DNA of 64,000 nucleotides, taken from Streptomyces sp. APSN-46.1 (GTDB lineage: Bacteria; Actinomycetota; Actinomycetes; Streptomycetales; Streptomycetaceae). The notes beneath the pieces are model-generated. The model made no database searches and was not told the DNA's origin. It saw only the letters and a list, made by a program, of their open reading frames with translations. The stretch covers positions 682,001 through 746,000 of the forward strand of contig NZ_JALGRF010000002.1 in the NCBI RefSeq assembly GCF_022815725.1, read 5' to 3'. The position numbers were made by a program, and so were the translations under genes. Below, piece after piece: positions 42,742 to 51,154 of the stretch; position 1 is the stretch's first letter, and each line of letters opens with the position of its first letter.

Positions 42742-43230
42742 ATGGCAGGCGAAAACGGTCTGGAATCGGACCAGCAGGTGGACATGCGGCTGAACAGCGG
42801 GCCGCCGGTGGGGCCGTACGCTCCGGGCGTCACCGCGCCGCCGCCAGGGCCGTTCGTACCGGGTGTCAGTGCGCCGAAGTACGGGCCGTTCGTTCCCGGC
42901 TCGCCGGGCGGCTCCGCGAACTTCGCTTCGACTCCGGCGGAGAAGAAGGCGGCGGCGGGCACGATCGAGACCGAGTTGGAGCCCAATACCAAGAAGGCCG
43001 CCGAGCACGCGGACGACGCCACCAACACCGCCCACAAGGGCTTCGACGGCTGGGAGACGGCCGCCGGCCTGAAAAAGGTGGCGGACACCTGGGACCAGCA
43101 GGTCAAGACCCTGATGGGCCGACTCGCGGGAGAGAAGGGCGCGCTGCGCGGGGCCTCGGGTCTTTTCGCAAGGAACGACACGGGGCTGCACAACCAGTTC
43201 GTGTCGCAGTCGAAGCTGAACGGTCTGTAA
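42742..43230 (+). CDS. WXG-like small helical protein with PG-repeat N-terminus (cassette gene A)
   Basis: A 162-residue protein, first gene of a four-gene cassette. Residues about 18-58 carry three 'GPF/YVPGVSAP'-type repeats; the rest is helical with 'GTIETELEPNTKKAAEHADDA', then 'FDGWETAAGLKKVADTWDQQ', a W-x-x-x-x-G helix turn similar to WXG100 proteins of type VII secretion. It ends 'FVSQSKLNGL'. The ATG at 42742 has a GGGGAGG site. It lies 11 bp upstream of gene B. By resemblance I infer a type VII (ESX-like) partner or substrate. No FtsK/EccC ATPase or other secretion genes are in the window. Confidence 0.7.
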   Translation: MAGENGLESDQQVDMRLNSGPPVGPYAPGVTAPPPGPFVPGVSAPKYGPFVPGSPGGSANFASTPAEKKAAAGTIETELEPNTKKAAEHADDATNTAHKGFDGWETAAGLKKVADTWDQQVKTLMGRLAGEKGALRGASGLFARNDTGLHNQFVSQSKLNGL

Positions 43231-43241
43231 AGGGGGCTGTG

Positions 43242-44528
43242 GTGCTGACCTACGGCAAAGTCATGACCACGAATCTGGGCCTGTTGACGTCGGCGGCCGC
43301 CAAGTGGGATGCGATGGCGGGTGAGCTGAAGAAGGTCGAGACCCGTTACGGCGAGACCGTTCAGAAGATCACCATGGGCGACGACACCTGGTCCGGTGTC
43401 AGCGCGGGTGTCGCACGTACGAAGTTCACGGCGACGCGCTACGAGTACTCGGCCGCGCAGAGCCAGGCCAAGGCGGTCGCGAGCCTGCTGCGCGGCGCGC
43501 ACGAGCAGCTCACGGACCTCAAGAAGAAGTTGGAGAGCGCCCGCGACGACGCGATAGCCGCCGGTATGACGGTCTCGGAGGTGGGGCACGTCGCCTTCGA
43601 CTACTCCAAGCTCACGGCCGCCGAGCGCAGCGCCTACCACCACGACCCCGACGGCCAGGCCACCATCCGTACCGCGGTCACCAAGTGGCAGAAGCACATC
43701 GACGACCGCGTCAAGGCCGTCTCCGAGGCCGACACGCACATCAAGGACGCCCTCCAAGCCGCCGTCATCGACAGCAACAGGGACGCCCTGGGCAAGGGCG
43801 CCGACGAAACCCTCACCGGCTTCAACAACTACGCCGAAGGCGACCTGGCGAAGGCCAAGAAGCACGAACCGGCCGACATCAAGACGAAGCCCGACGCCTG
43901 GGAGGTGACCGGGCCCGGTGTCGGCGCGAGCGCCAGTGGCCCCAAGTACGGCAAGGAGGCCTCGGCCAAGGCCTACGCCGACCTCTTCCACATCACCGCG
44001 AAGGGAGAGGAAGAATACGGGCGGCTGAAGCTCTCCGGGATCGAGGACATCTACGGGGGAGCCCGGGCCACCGCGAACGCCGGAATCTCGGACAAGGGCA
44101 TCGTCGGCAAGGCCGAGGCGTCCGCCGGGATCCGGTTCCTGGAAGAGGGCCGGGCCGAATACGGGCATGTCGGCGGCTACGGGCGAGTGGAGGCATTCGG
44201 CGGCGCCGAGGCCGGCGTCAGCGCCAAAGCGACCAAGGAAGAAGTCACCGTCGGCGCGAAGGCGTTCGCCGGAGGGAAGATCTCCGGCGGCGGGGGCGCG
44301 GAGGTCGCCGGGATCGGCGTCGGTCTGACCGGCGAGGGGTGGGCCGGCCCCGGTGCGGAGGCTTCCTTCGGCTGGAGGAAGGAAGACGGCGCGTGGAAGA
44401 TCAGCGGCAAGGCAGGCCTCTCACCCGGCTTCGGTGGCGCCGTGGGCCTTGAGATCACCATCGATCCGGACAAGTTCGGCAAGGCCAAGGACGCCGTGGT
44501 CGACGAGATCGGCAGCTGGTTCGACTGA
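43242..44528 (+). CDS. Putative type VII-secreted WXG + glycine-rich beta-domain protein (cassette gene B)
   Basis: A 428-residue protein from GTG 43242 (AAAGGGGG site). The N-terminal 200 residues are helical with 'TWSGVSAGVARTKF', a WXG motif between helices, 'LLRGAHEQLTDLKKKLESARDD', and a long helical stalk. From about 245, a glycine/alanine-rich region alternates short charged strands ('KAEASAGIRFLEEGRAEYG', 'FAGGKISGGGGAEVAGIGVG', 'KISGKAGLSPGFGGAVG'), resembling the C-terminal domains of polymorphic toxin-like proteins. No known toxin active site is visible. The stop TGA overlaps the first of two possible ATGs of gene C (TGATG). It is the likely secreted effector or structural protein of the cassette (inference). 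Confidence 0.75.
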   Translation: MLTYGKVMTTNLGLLTSAAAKWDAMAGELKKVETRYGETVQKITMGDDTWSGVSAGVARTKFTATRYEYSAAQSQAKAVASLLRGAHEQLTDLKKKLESARDDAIAAGMTVSEVGHVAFDYSKLTAAERSAYHHDPDGQATIRTAVTKWQKHIDDRVKAVSEADTHIKDALQAAVIDSNRDALGKGADETLTGFNNYAEGDLAKAKKHEPADIKTKPDAWEVTGPGVGASASGPKYGKEASAKAYADLFHITAKGEEEYGRLKLSGIEDIYGGARATANAGISDKGIVGKAEASAGIRFLEEGRAEYGHVGGYGRVEAFGGAEAGVSAKATKEEVTVGAKAFAGGKISGGGGAEVAGIGVGLTGEGWAGPGAEASFGWRKEDGAWKISGKAGLSPGFGGAVGLEITIDPDKFGKAKDAVVDEIGSWFD

Positions 44529-44557
44529 TGTACATTTCCGAGGAAGGAGGGCCCGAA

Positions 44558-45043
44558 ATGCCCACGACACTGCCGGTGCCGATCCAATTCCAGTTGCCGG
44601 AGGGCTGGCTGCCCGCTGCCGCCCCGGAGGATGTCGCCTACGCCGCGGTGCATCCGCAGCCGGACGCCGGGTTCGCCGCCAACATCACCATCGACGGCGG
44701 GTTCCCGAAGGAAGACGTGACGCTGGACGAGCTCGCCGAAGCGTCGGCGGATCGCCTGCGCTCGGTCGCCGAGTCGGTGGTGGTGACCCACCGCCGCGAG
44801 CTCGGCTCCGCCGACGCACCCGCCCTGGCCCAGCGGCTGACCTTCTCGGCCGTCGTCGGTGACGCGCGCCTCGACCTCGTCCAGTCCCAGATCTACCTGA
44901 TCCTGCTGGACACCGAGGACCCGCACAAGCGGGCGTTGATCCGGCTGGCTCTGACCGCCACCGCGGCCCAGCACGACAGCGTCCTGGAAGACTTCCAGGA
45001 CTTCGTGCGCACGGTGCGCCCGGACACCGGGGCGGAGGACTGA
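44558..45043 (+). CDS. DcrB/LpqN/DUF1795-like small protein (cassette gene C)
   Basis: A 161-residue protein. I chose ATG 44558 because an AAGGAGG site sits 8 bp upstream; an earlier ATG at 44528 overlaps the gene B stop. 'VPIQFQLPEGWLPAA', 'GFAANITIDGGFPKEDVTLDELAEASADRLRS' and 'DLVQSQIYLILLD' fit the alpha/beta fold shared by DUF1795, DcrB and LpqN. In type VI systems DUF1795 (Eag) proteins are chaperones for effectors, so a chaperone or adaptor role for gene B is a reasonable hypothesis, not a demonstrated one. There is no signal peptide, consistent with a cytosolic partner. Confidence 0.7.
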   Translation: MPTTLPVPIQFQLPEGWLPAAAPEDVAYAAVHPQPDAGFAANITIDGGFPKEDVTLDELAEASADRLRSVAESVVVTHRRELGSADAPALAQRLTFSAVVGDARLDLVQSQIYLILLDTEDPHKRALIRLALTATAAQHDSVLEDFQDFVRTVRPDTGAED

Positions 45044-45045
45044 CG

Positions 45046-45507
45046 ATGGGCCGCCTCTGGGACAAATGGACCGGCACCAAGTACCCCTACAGCGGTGTCA
45101 CACCCGTGCCCACCATGGAGCTCCGGGACGCGCTGCTCGCGCTGAACGGTCAGGACGTGCCGTTCAGCGTGCGCGATGCCTTCCCCAAGGAGAAGGCCGA
45201 CCTGGTGGCGGAGTGCGAGATCCCGAAGGTGAAGCTGACGCTCAAGACCCGCATGCGCCTGGTGCCGGCGAAGCGCGAGGTGCTCGTCCTGGAGGAGCGG
45301 TGGGAGCCGTCGCACGAGTCCTCCGGTCAGCAGTATGGCCGTGGGGGCTTCACGGTGTACCGGCAGTCGGAGTACCAGCGTGGGGCCGACGGCCGTCGGC
45401 GCAAGGTCGAGACGTTCCGCTTCGACACGCGGGATGTGAGGGATCCCCTGCGCAACACGGTCCTCAACGCGGGATGGACCTGGCGCGGAGTGCTGTTCAA
45501 GTTCTGA
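45046..45507 (+). CDS. Unknown protein, last gene of the WXG-like cassette (gene D)
   Basis: A 153-residue soluble protein starting 2 bp after the gene C stop, so it belongs to the same operon. The N-terminus 'MGRLWDKWTGTKYPYSGVTP' and the middle 'LRDALLALNGQDVPFSVRDAF' are followed by a basic beta-rich region ('KLTLKTRMRLVPAKREVLVLEE', 'YRQSEYQRGADGRRRKVETF'). I recall similar proteins in Streptomyces genomes but no function. It is basic overall (many Arg and Lys) and could be a regulator or immunity-like partner; nothing in the sequence proves either. Confidence 0.7.
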   Translation: MGRLWDKWTGTKYPYSGVTPVPTMELRDALLALNGQDVPFSVRDAFPKEKADLVAECEIPKVKLTLKTRMRLVPAKREVLVLEERWEPSHESSGQQYGRGGFTVYRQSEYQRGADGRRRKVETFRFDTRDVRDPLRNTVLNAGWTWRGVLFKF

Positions 45508-45524
45508 CCGCCCCGCGCCCCGCC

Positions 45525-46442
45525 CTAGCGGCGCACCCGGACGCGGTTCAGCAGGGCCGCGGCCGGGTGGGGGCCCGCCGGGTGGGGGTGGCGGGGCAGG
45601 TGGTGGGGGAGGGAGCCGAACCAGGCGCGTGAGACCGTGTATCCGAAGGCCAGGCAGAGCATGCCGCCCACGGCGTCCAGCCAGAAGTGGTTGGCGGTGG
45701 CCACGATGACGACGAGGGTCGCCGTCGGGTAGAGCAGGCCCAGGATCCGGGCCCACGGCGCGGAGGCGACGGCGAAGATCGTCAGCCCGCACCAGAGCGA
45801 CCACCCTATGTGCATGGACGGCATGGCGGCGTACTGGTTCGACATCTGTTTGAGGTTCCCGGAGGCCATCGAGCCCCAGGTGTGGTGCTTCAGCACGGTG
45901 TCGATGAACTGCTGCCCGTTCATCAGCCGGGGCGGCGCGAGCGGGTACAGGTAGTAACCCACCAGGGCCACGCCCGTCGTGGCGAAGAGGATGAGGCGCG
46001 TGGCCGCGTATCGCCCGGGATGGAGGCGGTAGATCCAGACCAGCACGCCGATCGTCACCACGAAGTGGAGGGTGGCGTAGTAGTAGTTCATGCCGACGAT
46101 CAGCCAGGTCACCGAATCGACGGCGTGGTTGACCGACTGTTCCACCGCGATGCCGAGGGTGCGCTCGACGCTCCACAGCCAGTCCGCGTTCGCCAGGGCT
46201 GACGTCTTCTGCTCCGGAACGGCGTTGCGGATGAGCGAGTACGTCCAGTAGCTCACCGCGATGAGCAGGATCTCGAACCAGATCCGCGGCCGGCGCGGGG
46301 CGCGCAGCCGCGAGACGAGGGTGCGCTCGGAACCCGGCCGGGCCTCCCACTCGGTCACTTGGGGTGACGAGACGTCCGTCCTGGGGGTGCCCCCGGCGGT
46401 AGCTGGGGGAGTTTCCAGTGTCTTCACGCTCGCTTCACCCAT
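45525..46442 (-). CDS. PAP2-superfamily membrane phosphatase
   Basis: A 305-residue protein with about six membrane helices. The phosphatase motifs are split as usual: 'YPLAPPRLMNGQQF' (part of motif 1 region), 'YAAMPSMHIGWSLW' (motif 2, PSMH) and 'ATANHFWLDAVGG' (motif 3, with His and Asp). This arrangement is that of the inositol-phosphate-ceramide/diacylglycerol phosphate-type subgroup, which removes phosphate from lipid substrates; in actinobacteria it can act on inositol lipids or undecaprenyl-PP. A Streptomyces intergenic repeat (46381-46411) lies in its 5' coding end. The gene is convergent with the WXG-like cassette, 17 bp away. Unrelated to the starch region. Confidence 0.88.
   Translation of the reverse strand: MGEASVKTLETPPATAGGTPRTDVSSPQVTEWEARPGSERTLVSRLRAPRRPRIWFEILLIAVSYWTYSLIRNAVPEQKTSALANADWLWSVERTLGIAVEQSVNHAVDSVTWLIVGMNYYYATLHFVVTIGVLVWIYRLHPGRYAATRLILFATTGVALVGYYLYPLAPPRLMNGQQFIDTVLKHHTWGSMASGNLKQMSNQYAAMPSMHIGWSLWCGLTIFAVASAPWARILGLLYPTATLVVIVATANHFWLDAVGGMLCLAFGYTVSRAWFGSLPHHLPRHPHPAGPHPAAALLNRVRVRR
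46381..46411. repeat. Copy of a recurrent Streptomyces intergenic repeat
   Basis: CTGGGGGTGCCCCCGGCGG followed by TAGCTGGGGGAG matches a GGGGGTGCCCCC...AGCTGGGGGAG element that I remember as common between Streptomyces genes. Here it is translated in the first codons of the PAP2 gene ('TPPATAGGTPRTD'). Confidence 0.6.
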
Positions 46443-46536
46443 GGGAAAAGAGTTTGCCAGATCCGTTCTCGCCTTCGATCATCCCTCCGGACGGTCTTCG
46501 GCGCAGCCGCTCCGCCCTGCGGACGACCCACTGCCC

Positions 46537-47604
46537 TTACGGCGTACGCCGTTGGCCGGGCCCGGAAGCGGTGGATCCGCGGACCACCAGTTCAGGCAGG
46601 AAAACGAACTCGCAGTGCGGGGCCGGCGTACCGCCGATCTCCTCCAGCAGGGTCCGTACCGCGGCCTGCCCCATGGCCAGTACGGGCTGCCGAATGGTGG
46701 TCAGCGGCGGATCGGTGAAAGCTATGAGAGGGGAGTCGTCGAAGCCGACGACCGACACGTCCTGCGGCACCCGCAGCCCCTGCTGCCGGGCCGCCCGGAT
46801 CGCGCCGAGCGCCATCATGTCGCTGGCGCAGACGATGGCCGTGCAGCCGCGCCCGATGAGCGCGGTCGCGGCGGCCTGCCCGCCCTCCAGCGAGTACAGG
46901 GAATGCTGTACGAGTTCCTCTGCCTCGACCTCGGCCTCGTCGAGCCCGAGCCGCTCCTTCATCCCGAGGAGGAAGCCCTCGATCTTGCGCAGGACGGGCA
47001 CGAACCGCTTGGGCCCGACCGCGAGTCCGATCCGGGTGTGCCCGAGCGCCGTCAGGTGGGTCACCGCGAGCTGCATCGCGGCCCGGTCGTCGGGGGAGAC
47101 GAAGGGGGCCTGCACCTTGTCGGAGAAGCCGTTGATGAGGACGAACGGGACGCCTTGCCCGCGAAGCTGGTCATAACGGCCCATATCGGCCGTCGTATCG
47201 GCGTGCAGCCCGGACACGAAGATGATTCCGGAGACCCCGCGGTCCACCAGCATCTCCGTCAGCTCGTCCTCGGTGGACCCGCCGGGGGTCTGCGTGGCGA
47301 GAACCGGGGTGTACCCCTGGCGAGTCAGCGCCTGGCCGATGACCTGGGCGAGCGCCGGGAAGATGGGGTTGTCCAGCTCGGGGGTTATCAGGCCGACGAG
47401 GCCCGCGCTGCGCTGGCGCAGTTTCACGGGGCGCTCGTAGCCGAGTACGTCGAGGGCGGCCAGCACGGATTCGCGGGTGCCTGCGGCCACACCGGGCTTG
47501 CCGTTGAGCACGCGGCTGACTGTGGCTTCGCTGACCCCCGCCTGGGCTGCGATGTCGGCAAGCCGTGCGGTCACGGGATGGGACTGTACCGGTAGCCGAC
47601 TCAT
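46537..47604 (-). CDS. malR: LacI-family regulator, MalR-like (copy 1)
   Basis: A 355-residue LacI-family repressor. The DNA-binding part is 'ARLADIAAQAGVSEATVSRVLNGKPGVAAGTRESV', followed by the hinge ('LAALDVLGYERP') and a periplasmic-binding-like sensor domain ('FVLINGFSDKVQAPFVSPDD', 'VVGFDDSPLIAFTDPPLTTIRQP'). The ATG 47604 overlaps the stop of the upstream aglA2 gene (ATGA), so it is co-translated with it. In Streptomyces coelicolor MalR represses malEFG and is released by maltose or maltopentaose; by position and sequence this or copy 2 should play that role. It is very similar to malR2 at 54723-55736, differing mainly in the N-terminus and sensor loops. Confidence 0.92.
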   Translation of the reverse strand: MSRLPVQSHPVTARLADIAAQAGVSEATVSRVLNGKPGVAAGTRESVLAALDVLGYERPVKLRQRSAGLVGLITPELDNPIFPALAQVIGQALTRQGYTPVLATQTPGGSTEDELTEMLVDRGVSGIIFVSGLHADTTADMGRYDQLRGQGVPFVLINGFSDKVQAPFVSPDDRAAMQLAVTHLTALGHTRIGLAVGPKRFVPVLRKIEGFLLGMKERLGLDEAEVEAEELVQHSLYSLEGGQAAATALIGRGCTAIVCASDMMALGAIRAARQQGLRVPQDVSVVGFDDSPLIAFTDPPLTTIRQPVLAMGQAAVRTLLEEIGGTPAPHCEFVFLPELVVRGSTASGPGQRRTP

Positions 47605-49649
47605 AAAGCCCACCACGTGCAGGAATCGGGGGGAAGCAGGACGGTACGGCCATCGGTTTCGACCGGAGAACTGGAGAGCACCGGGCGACCGGGGGCGGGG
47701 AGCTCGACCGCCGTGGCCCGGGTGTTGAGGGTGCAGACGAAACCGGGACGGGAGAAGAGGAGCACGCCCTCGGGCGCGGGCAGCCACCGCATCCCGCAGG
47801 AGTATGGGATCCCGGCCGCGGAGCCGCCCCGGCGGTCGCAGGGCCCCCGGCTGTCGGCGGGCCCCGAGCCGTCGCCGGGCCCCGAGCTGTCGGCGGACCC
47901 CGACTGTCCCGCCTCGGGAGCGCCCAGGCCCGGCAGTGCGCGGCGCAGCTCCAGGGCGGCGCGGTACAGCTCCAGCGTGGAGTGCGGGTCGCCGGTCTGC
48001 GCGGCGACGCTGAGGGCGCCCCAGCCGGCGGGCTGCGGCAGCCAGCTCCCGGCCGGCCCGAAGTCGTACGGCGGCTCCGCGCCGGACCAGGGGAGCGGCA
48101 CCCTGCACCCGTCGCGCAGCCCGTCCTGCCCGGCCGCCTCCCGCCCGGCCGCCTCCTCCCGCGCGGGCCCGGCGGCAGACCCGGTCGTACGCCCGGCCGC
48201 CGACCCGGCGGTGGGCCCGGCCGCAGAGCCGGTCGTACGCCCGGCCACAGACCCGGCCGCGGGCCCGGCTGCGAACCCCGTCGCACGCCCGGCGGCGAAC
48301 CCGGTCGCGGACCCGGCCGTAGCCCCGGCGCCCGCAGCCCCGGCCGCCGTAGCCACGGCCGCCGCCGCACCGGCGCCTGCAGCCCCGGCGGCCGCCGCCC
48401 CGGCGCGCGGGTCCCGCTGTCGGTGCCCGCGGCGGAAGGCCGGGTCCTGGCGGGCCTCGTCGGGGAGGTCGGTGACCTCGGGCAGGCCGAGTTCCTCGCC
48501 CTGGTAGACGTACGCCGAACCGGGCAGCGCCAGCATCAGCAGCGCGGCCGCCCGCGCCCGGGCCAGGCCCTGCTCGCCCCCGCCGTAGCGAGTGACGTGC
48601 CGTACGACGTCGTGGTTGGACAGCACCCACGTCGTCGGGGCACCGACCGAGGCGGTGGCGGCGAGGGACTCGTCGATGACGGTGCGCATCGAGGCCGGAT
48701 CCCACGGGCAGTTCAGGAAGCGGAAGTTGAAGGCCTGGTGCAGCTCGTCGGGGCGCACGTACAGGGCGAGCCGCTCGGAGGTCGGGGCCCAGGCCTCGGC
48801 GACCCCGATCCGCGGGCCCTCGTAGGAGTCGAGGAGCCGGCGCCAGGAGCGGTGGATCTCGTGGACCCCGTCCTGGTCGAAGAAGGGGAGCGGCTCGGTG
48901 CCGATCAGGGTGGCCTGCGCGCCGCGGCCGATGTCGGGCAGGCCGGGGGCCTTGACCAGGCCGTGGGCCACGTCGACGCGGAAGCCGTCCACGCCGAGGT
49001 CGAGCCAGAAGCGCAGGACGGAGGCGAATTCCTCGGCGACCTCGGGGTGGTCCCAGTTCAGGTCGGGCTGCTCGGGGGCGAACAGGTGCAGGTACCAGTC
49101 GCCGTCGGGCACCCGGGTCCAGGCGGGACCGCCGAAGACCGACTCCCAGTCGTTGGGCGGCTCGGCCCCGTCCGCGCCCCGCCCGGGGCGGAACCAGTAG
49201 CGCTCCCGGGCGCCGGGCTCCCCGGCGAGCGCGGCGCGGAACCAGGCGTGCTCCTCGGAGGTGTGGTTCGGCACCACGTCGACGATCACCCGCAGCCCCA
49301 GCGCGTGCGCGGCCCGCACGAGGTCGTCGGCGTCGGCGAGGTCCCCGAAGAGCGGATCGACGGCCCGGTAGTCGGCGACGTCGTAGCCCGCGTCGGCCTG
49401 CGGGGAGACGTAGAAGGGGGTCAGCCAGACGGCGTCCACCCCGAGCCGGGCCAGGTGCGGGAGGCGGGTGCGCACCCCGCGCAGGTCGCCGACGCCGTCG
49501 CCGTCGCTGTCGGCGAAGGAGCGGACGTACACCTGGTAGATGACGGCATCGCGCCACCAGGCACTGCTAGAGGCACTGCTTGAGGCACTGCTCGCGGACG
49601 CGTTGCTGGAAGCGCTTGCAAGCCGCGGAGCGGTCAGCTCATGGGTCAT
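47601..49649 (-). CDS. GH13 alpha-glucosidase with a low-complexity insert (AglA-like, copy 2)
   Basis: A 682-residue cytosolic alpha-glucosidase. Catalytic residues: nucleophile Asp in 'GVDGFRVDVAHGL', acid Glu in 'IGVAEAWAP', third Asp in 'VLSNHDVVRH'; 'WWRDAVIYQVYVRSFADSDGDG' is the family entry. It should split maltodextrins from the MalEFG importer. Between 'DLPDEARQDPAFRR' (about residue 405) and 'QDGLRDGCRVPLPW' (about 506) it carries about 95 residues of 'GSAAGRTTGSAAG'-type repeats; the paralogue at 53125 has 'SFFKENG' there. A second short Gly/Ser/Asp insert is in the C-terminal domain. The start ATG 49649 gives a Ser/Ala-rich tail. Divergent from malE. Confidence 0.9.
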   Translation of the reverse strand: MTHELTAPRLASASSNASASSASSSASSSAWWRDAVIYQVYVRSFADSDGDGVGDLRGVRTRLPHLARLGVDAVWLTPFYVSPQADAGYDVADYRAVDPLFGDLADADDLVRAAHALGLRVIVDVVPNHTSEEHAWFRAALAGEPGARERYWFRPGRGADGAEPPNDWESVFGGPAWTRVPDGDWYLHLFAPEQPDLNWDHPEVAEEFASVLRFWLDLGVDGFRVDVAHGLVKAPGLPDIGRGAQATLIGTEPLPFFDQDGVHEIHRSWRRLLDSYEGPRIGVAEAWAPTSERLALYVRPDELHQAFNFRFLNCPWDPASMRTVIDESLAATASVGAPTTWVLSNHDVVRHVTRYGGGEQGLARARAAALLMLALPGSAYVYQGEELGLPEVTDLPDEARQDPAFRRGHRQRDPRAGAAAAGAAGAGAAAAVATAAGAAGAGATAGSATGFAAGRATGFAAGPAAGSVAGRTTGSAAGPTAGSAAGRTTGSAAGPAREEAAGREAAGQDGLRDGCRVPLPWSGAEPPYDFGPAGSWLPQPAGWGALSVAAQTGDPHSTLELYRAALELRRALPGLGAPEAGQSGSADSSGPGDGSGPADSRGPCDRRGGSAAGIPYSCGMRWLPAPEGVLLFSRPGFVCTLNTRATAVELPAPGRPVLSSSPVETDGRTVLLPPDSCTWWAL
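48134..48430 (-). repeat. In-frame Ala/Gly/Thr repeat inside the AglA2 catalytic domain
   Basis: About 297 bp of 12-24 bp units (CCGGCGGCGGGC... style) encoding 'GSAAGRTTGSAAGP' and 'GAAGAGA' runs. It interrupts the otherwise conserved junction before the QDGLRDG segment. Confidence 0.85.
49614..49623. promoter_or_regulatory. Palindrome GCTTGCAAGC in the aglA2 5' coding end, candidate MalR site
   Basis: A perfect 10-bp dyad with the CTTGCAAG core, 26 bp inside aglA2 from the start codon. It shares the core with the sites at 49764-49790 and 56209-56228. A LacI-type protein could block early elongation or promoter escape from here. Confidence 0.45.
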
Positions 49650-49763
49650 ATCGGGGTCAACGCGTGCACGTGTCCCCTGGTTGCGGGCCTGACGGGTCGA
49701 AGGTCATTCGAACTAACAGCAAGCTGCGGCAACCGTACGGACACGCGGATGTAACGATCAGCA

Positions 49764-49790
49764 GAGCTTGCAGAAAATTCTCGCAAGCTC
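49764..49790. promoter_or_regulatory. Candidate MalR operator at the malE promoter
   Basis: The arms GAGCTTGC and GCAAGCTC (8 bp, perfect) flank an 11-bp AT-rich centre. It lies 80-110 bp upstream of malE in the divergent malE/aglA2 region (49650-49871), where a LacI-type repressor would act on both. Confidence 0.65.
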
Positions 49791-49871
49791 TTTCGGTCGG
49801 CTTTCAGGCTTGTTACGTTCCTGGCAACTCGGGACCGCGAGGGCGCGGCCGGGATCATCGAAGGAGTTCAT

Positions 49872-51146
49872 ATGCGGCGTGGCATAGCGGCCACCGCGCT
49901 GGTCGCGGCCTTGGCACTCGCGGCGACGGCTTGCGGCGGCGGGGACGGCGGGGACAGCGGCGAGACCAAGGCCGGTGGCGAGCTTTCCGGCACCGTCACG
50001 TGGTGGGACACCTCGAACGACGCCGAGAAGGCCAGCTTCCAGAAGATCGCCGAGGCGTTCACCGCGAAGCACCCCAAGGTCACCGTCAAGTACGTCAACA
50101 TTCCGTACGGCGAGGCCCAGAACAAGGCCAAGAACGCCTTCACCAGCGGCTCCGACGCCCCTGACGTGATCCGCGCCGACGTCGGCTGGGTCGCCGACTT
50201 CGCCTCGCTCGGCTACCTCGACCAGGTCCCGGCGGACACGGCTAAGAAGGTAGACGCCGAGTTCCTCCCGCAGGCCGCGGCCAGCGGCAAGTTCGAGGGC
50301 AAGACCTACGCGGTCCCGCAGGTCATCGACTCCCTCGGCCTCTTCTACAACAAGAAGATGCTCGCGGACGCCGGCGTCCAGCCCCCCACCACGCTGGAGG
50401 AGCTGAAGACCGTCTCGGCGACCATCAAGGAGAAGACCGGCAAGACCGGCCTGTACCTGCGCGGCGACGAGGCCTACTGGTTCCTCCCGCTGATCTACGG
50501 CGAGGGCGGCGACCTGGTCGACGCCAAGACCAAGACGGTCACCGTCGACGGTCCGGCCGGCGTCAAGGCCTTCAAGGCCGCCCGCGACCTGGTCACCTCA
50601 GGTGCCGCCGTCACGAACGCCACCGACGGCTACACCAACATGCAGAACGCCTTCAAGGGCGGCGAGGTCGCCATGATGATCAACGGCCCCTGGGCCGTCG
50701 CCGACACCTACGCCGGAGACCAGTTCAAGGACAAGGCCAACCTCGGCGTCGCCGCCGTCCCGGCCGGCTCCGTCAAGGCCGGCGCCCCGCAGGGCGGCCA
50801 CGACCTCGGCGTCTACGCCGGTTCCAAGAACCGCGCCGCCGCGCACGCCTTCGTCGAGTACATGACCTCGCAGGACGTCCAGGTGCAGTCCGCCAAGGAG
50901 CTCAGCCTGCTCCCGACCCGGACCGCCGCCTACGAGCAGCCCGACGTCAAGGCCAGCGAGATGGTGCAGTTCTTCAAGCCCGCCGTGGACAAGGCCGTCG
51001 AACGCGCCTGGATCCCGGAGAACGGCTCCCTCTTCGAGCCGCTGAAGATCGAATACACCAAGGCGATCACCGGGGCCTCGACCCCGGAGGAAGCGGCCAA
51101 GTCGGCCGGCGCCGAGTTCCGCAAGATCCTCAAGGGTTGGAAGTAG
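49872..51146 (+). CDS. malE: Maltose/maltodextrin-binding lipoprotein
   Basis: A 424-residue solute-binding protein. The lipobox is 'LALAATAC' (Cys21), so it is anchored outside the membrane. Binding-protein hallmarks are 'GTVTWWDTSNDAEKASFQKIA', 'NKAKNAFTSGSDAPDVIRADVGW', 'FYNKKMLADAGVQPPTTLEEL' and 'MINGPWAV'. It captures maltodextrins produced outside by the amylase and pullulanase and hands them to MalFG. The ATG 49872 has a GAAGGAG site. It is the first gene of malE-malF-malG-aglA-malR2. The ATPase (MsiK-type in Streptomyces) is not in the window, as expected for a shared ATPase. A dyad at 49764-49790 probably controls it. Confidence 0.95.
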   Translation: MRRGIAATALVAALALAATACGGGDGGDSGETKAGGELSGTVTWWDTSNDAEKASFQKIAEAFTAKHPKVTVKYVNIPYGEAQNKAKNAFTSGSDAPDVIRADVGWVADFASLGYLDQVPADTAKKVDAEFLPQAAASGKFEGKTYAVPQVIDSLGLFYNKKMLADAGVQPPTTLEELKTVSATIKEKTGKTGLYLRGDEAYWFLPLIYGEGGDLVDAKTKTVTVDGPAGVKAFKAARDLVTSGAAVTNATDGYTNMQNAFKGGEVAMMINGPWAVADTYAGDQFKDKANLGVAAVPAGSVKAGAPQGGHDLGVYAGSKNRAAAHAFVEYMTSQDVQVQSAKELSLLPTRTAAYEQPDVKASEMVQFFKPAVDKAVERAWIPENGSLFEPLKIEYTKAITGASTPEEAAKSAGAEFRKILKGWK

Positions 51147-51154
51147 ACAAAAAG

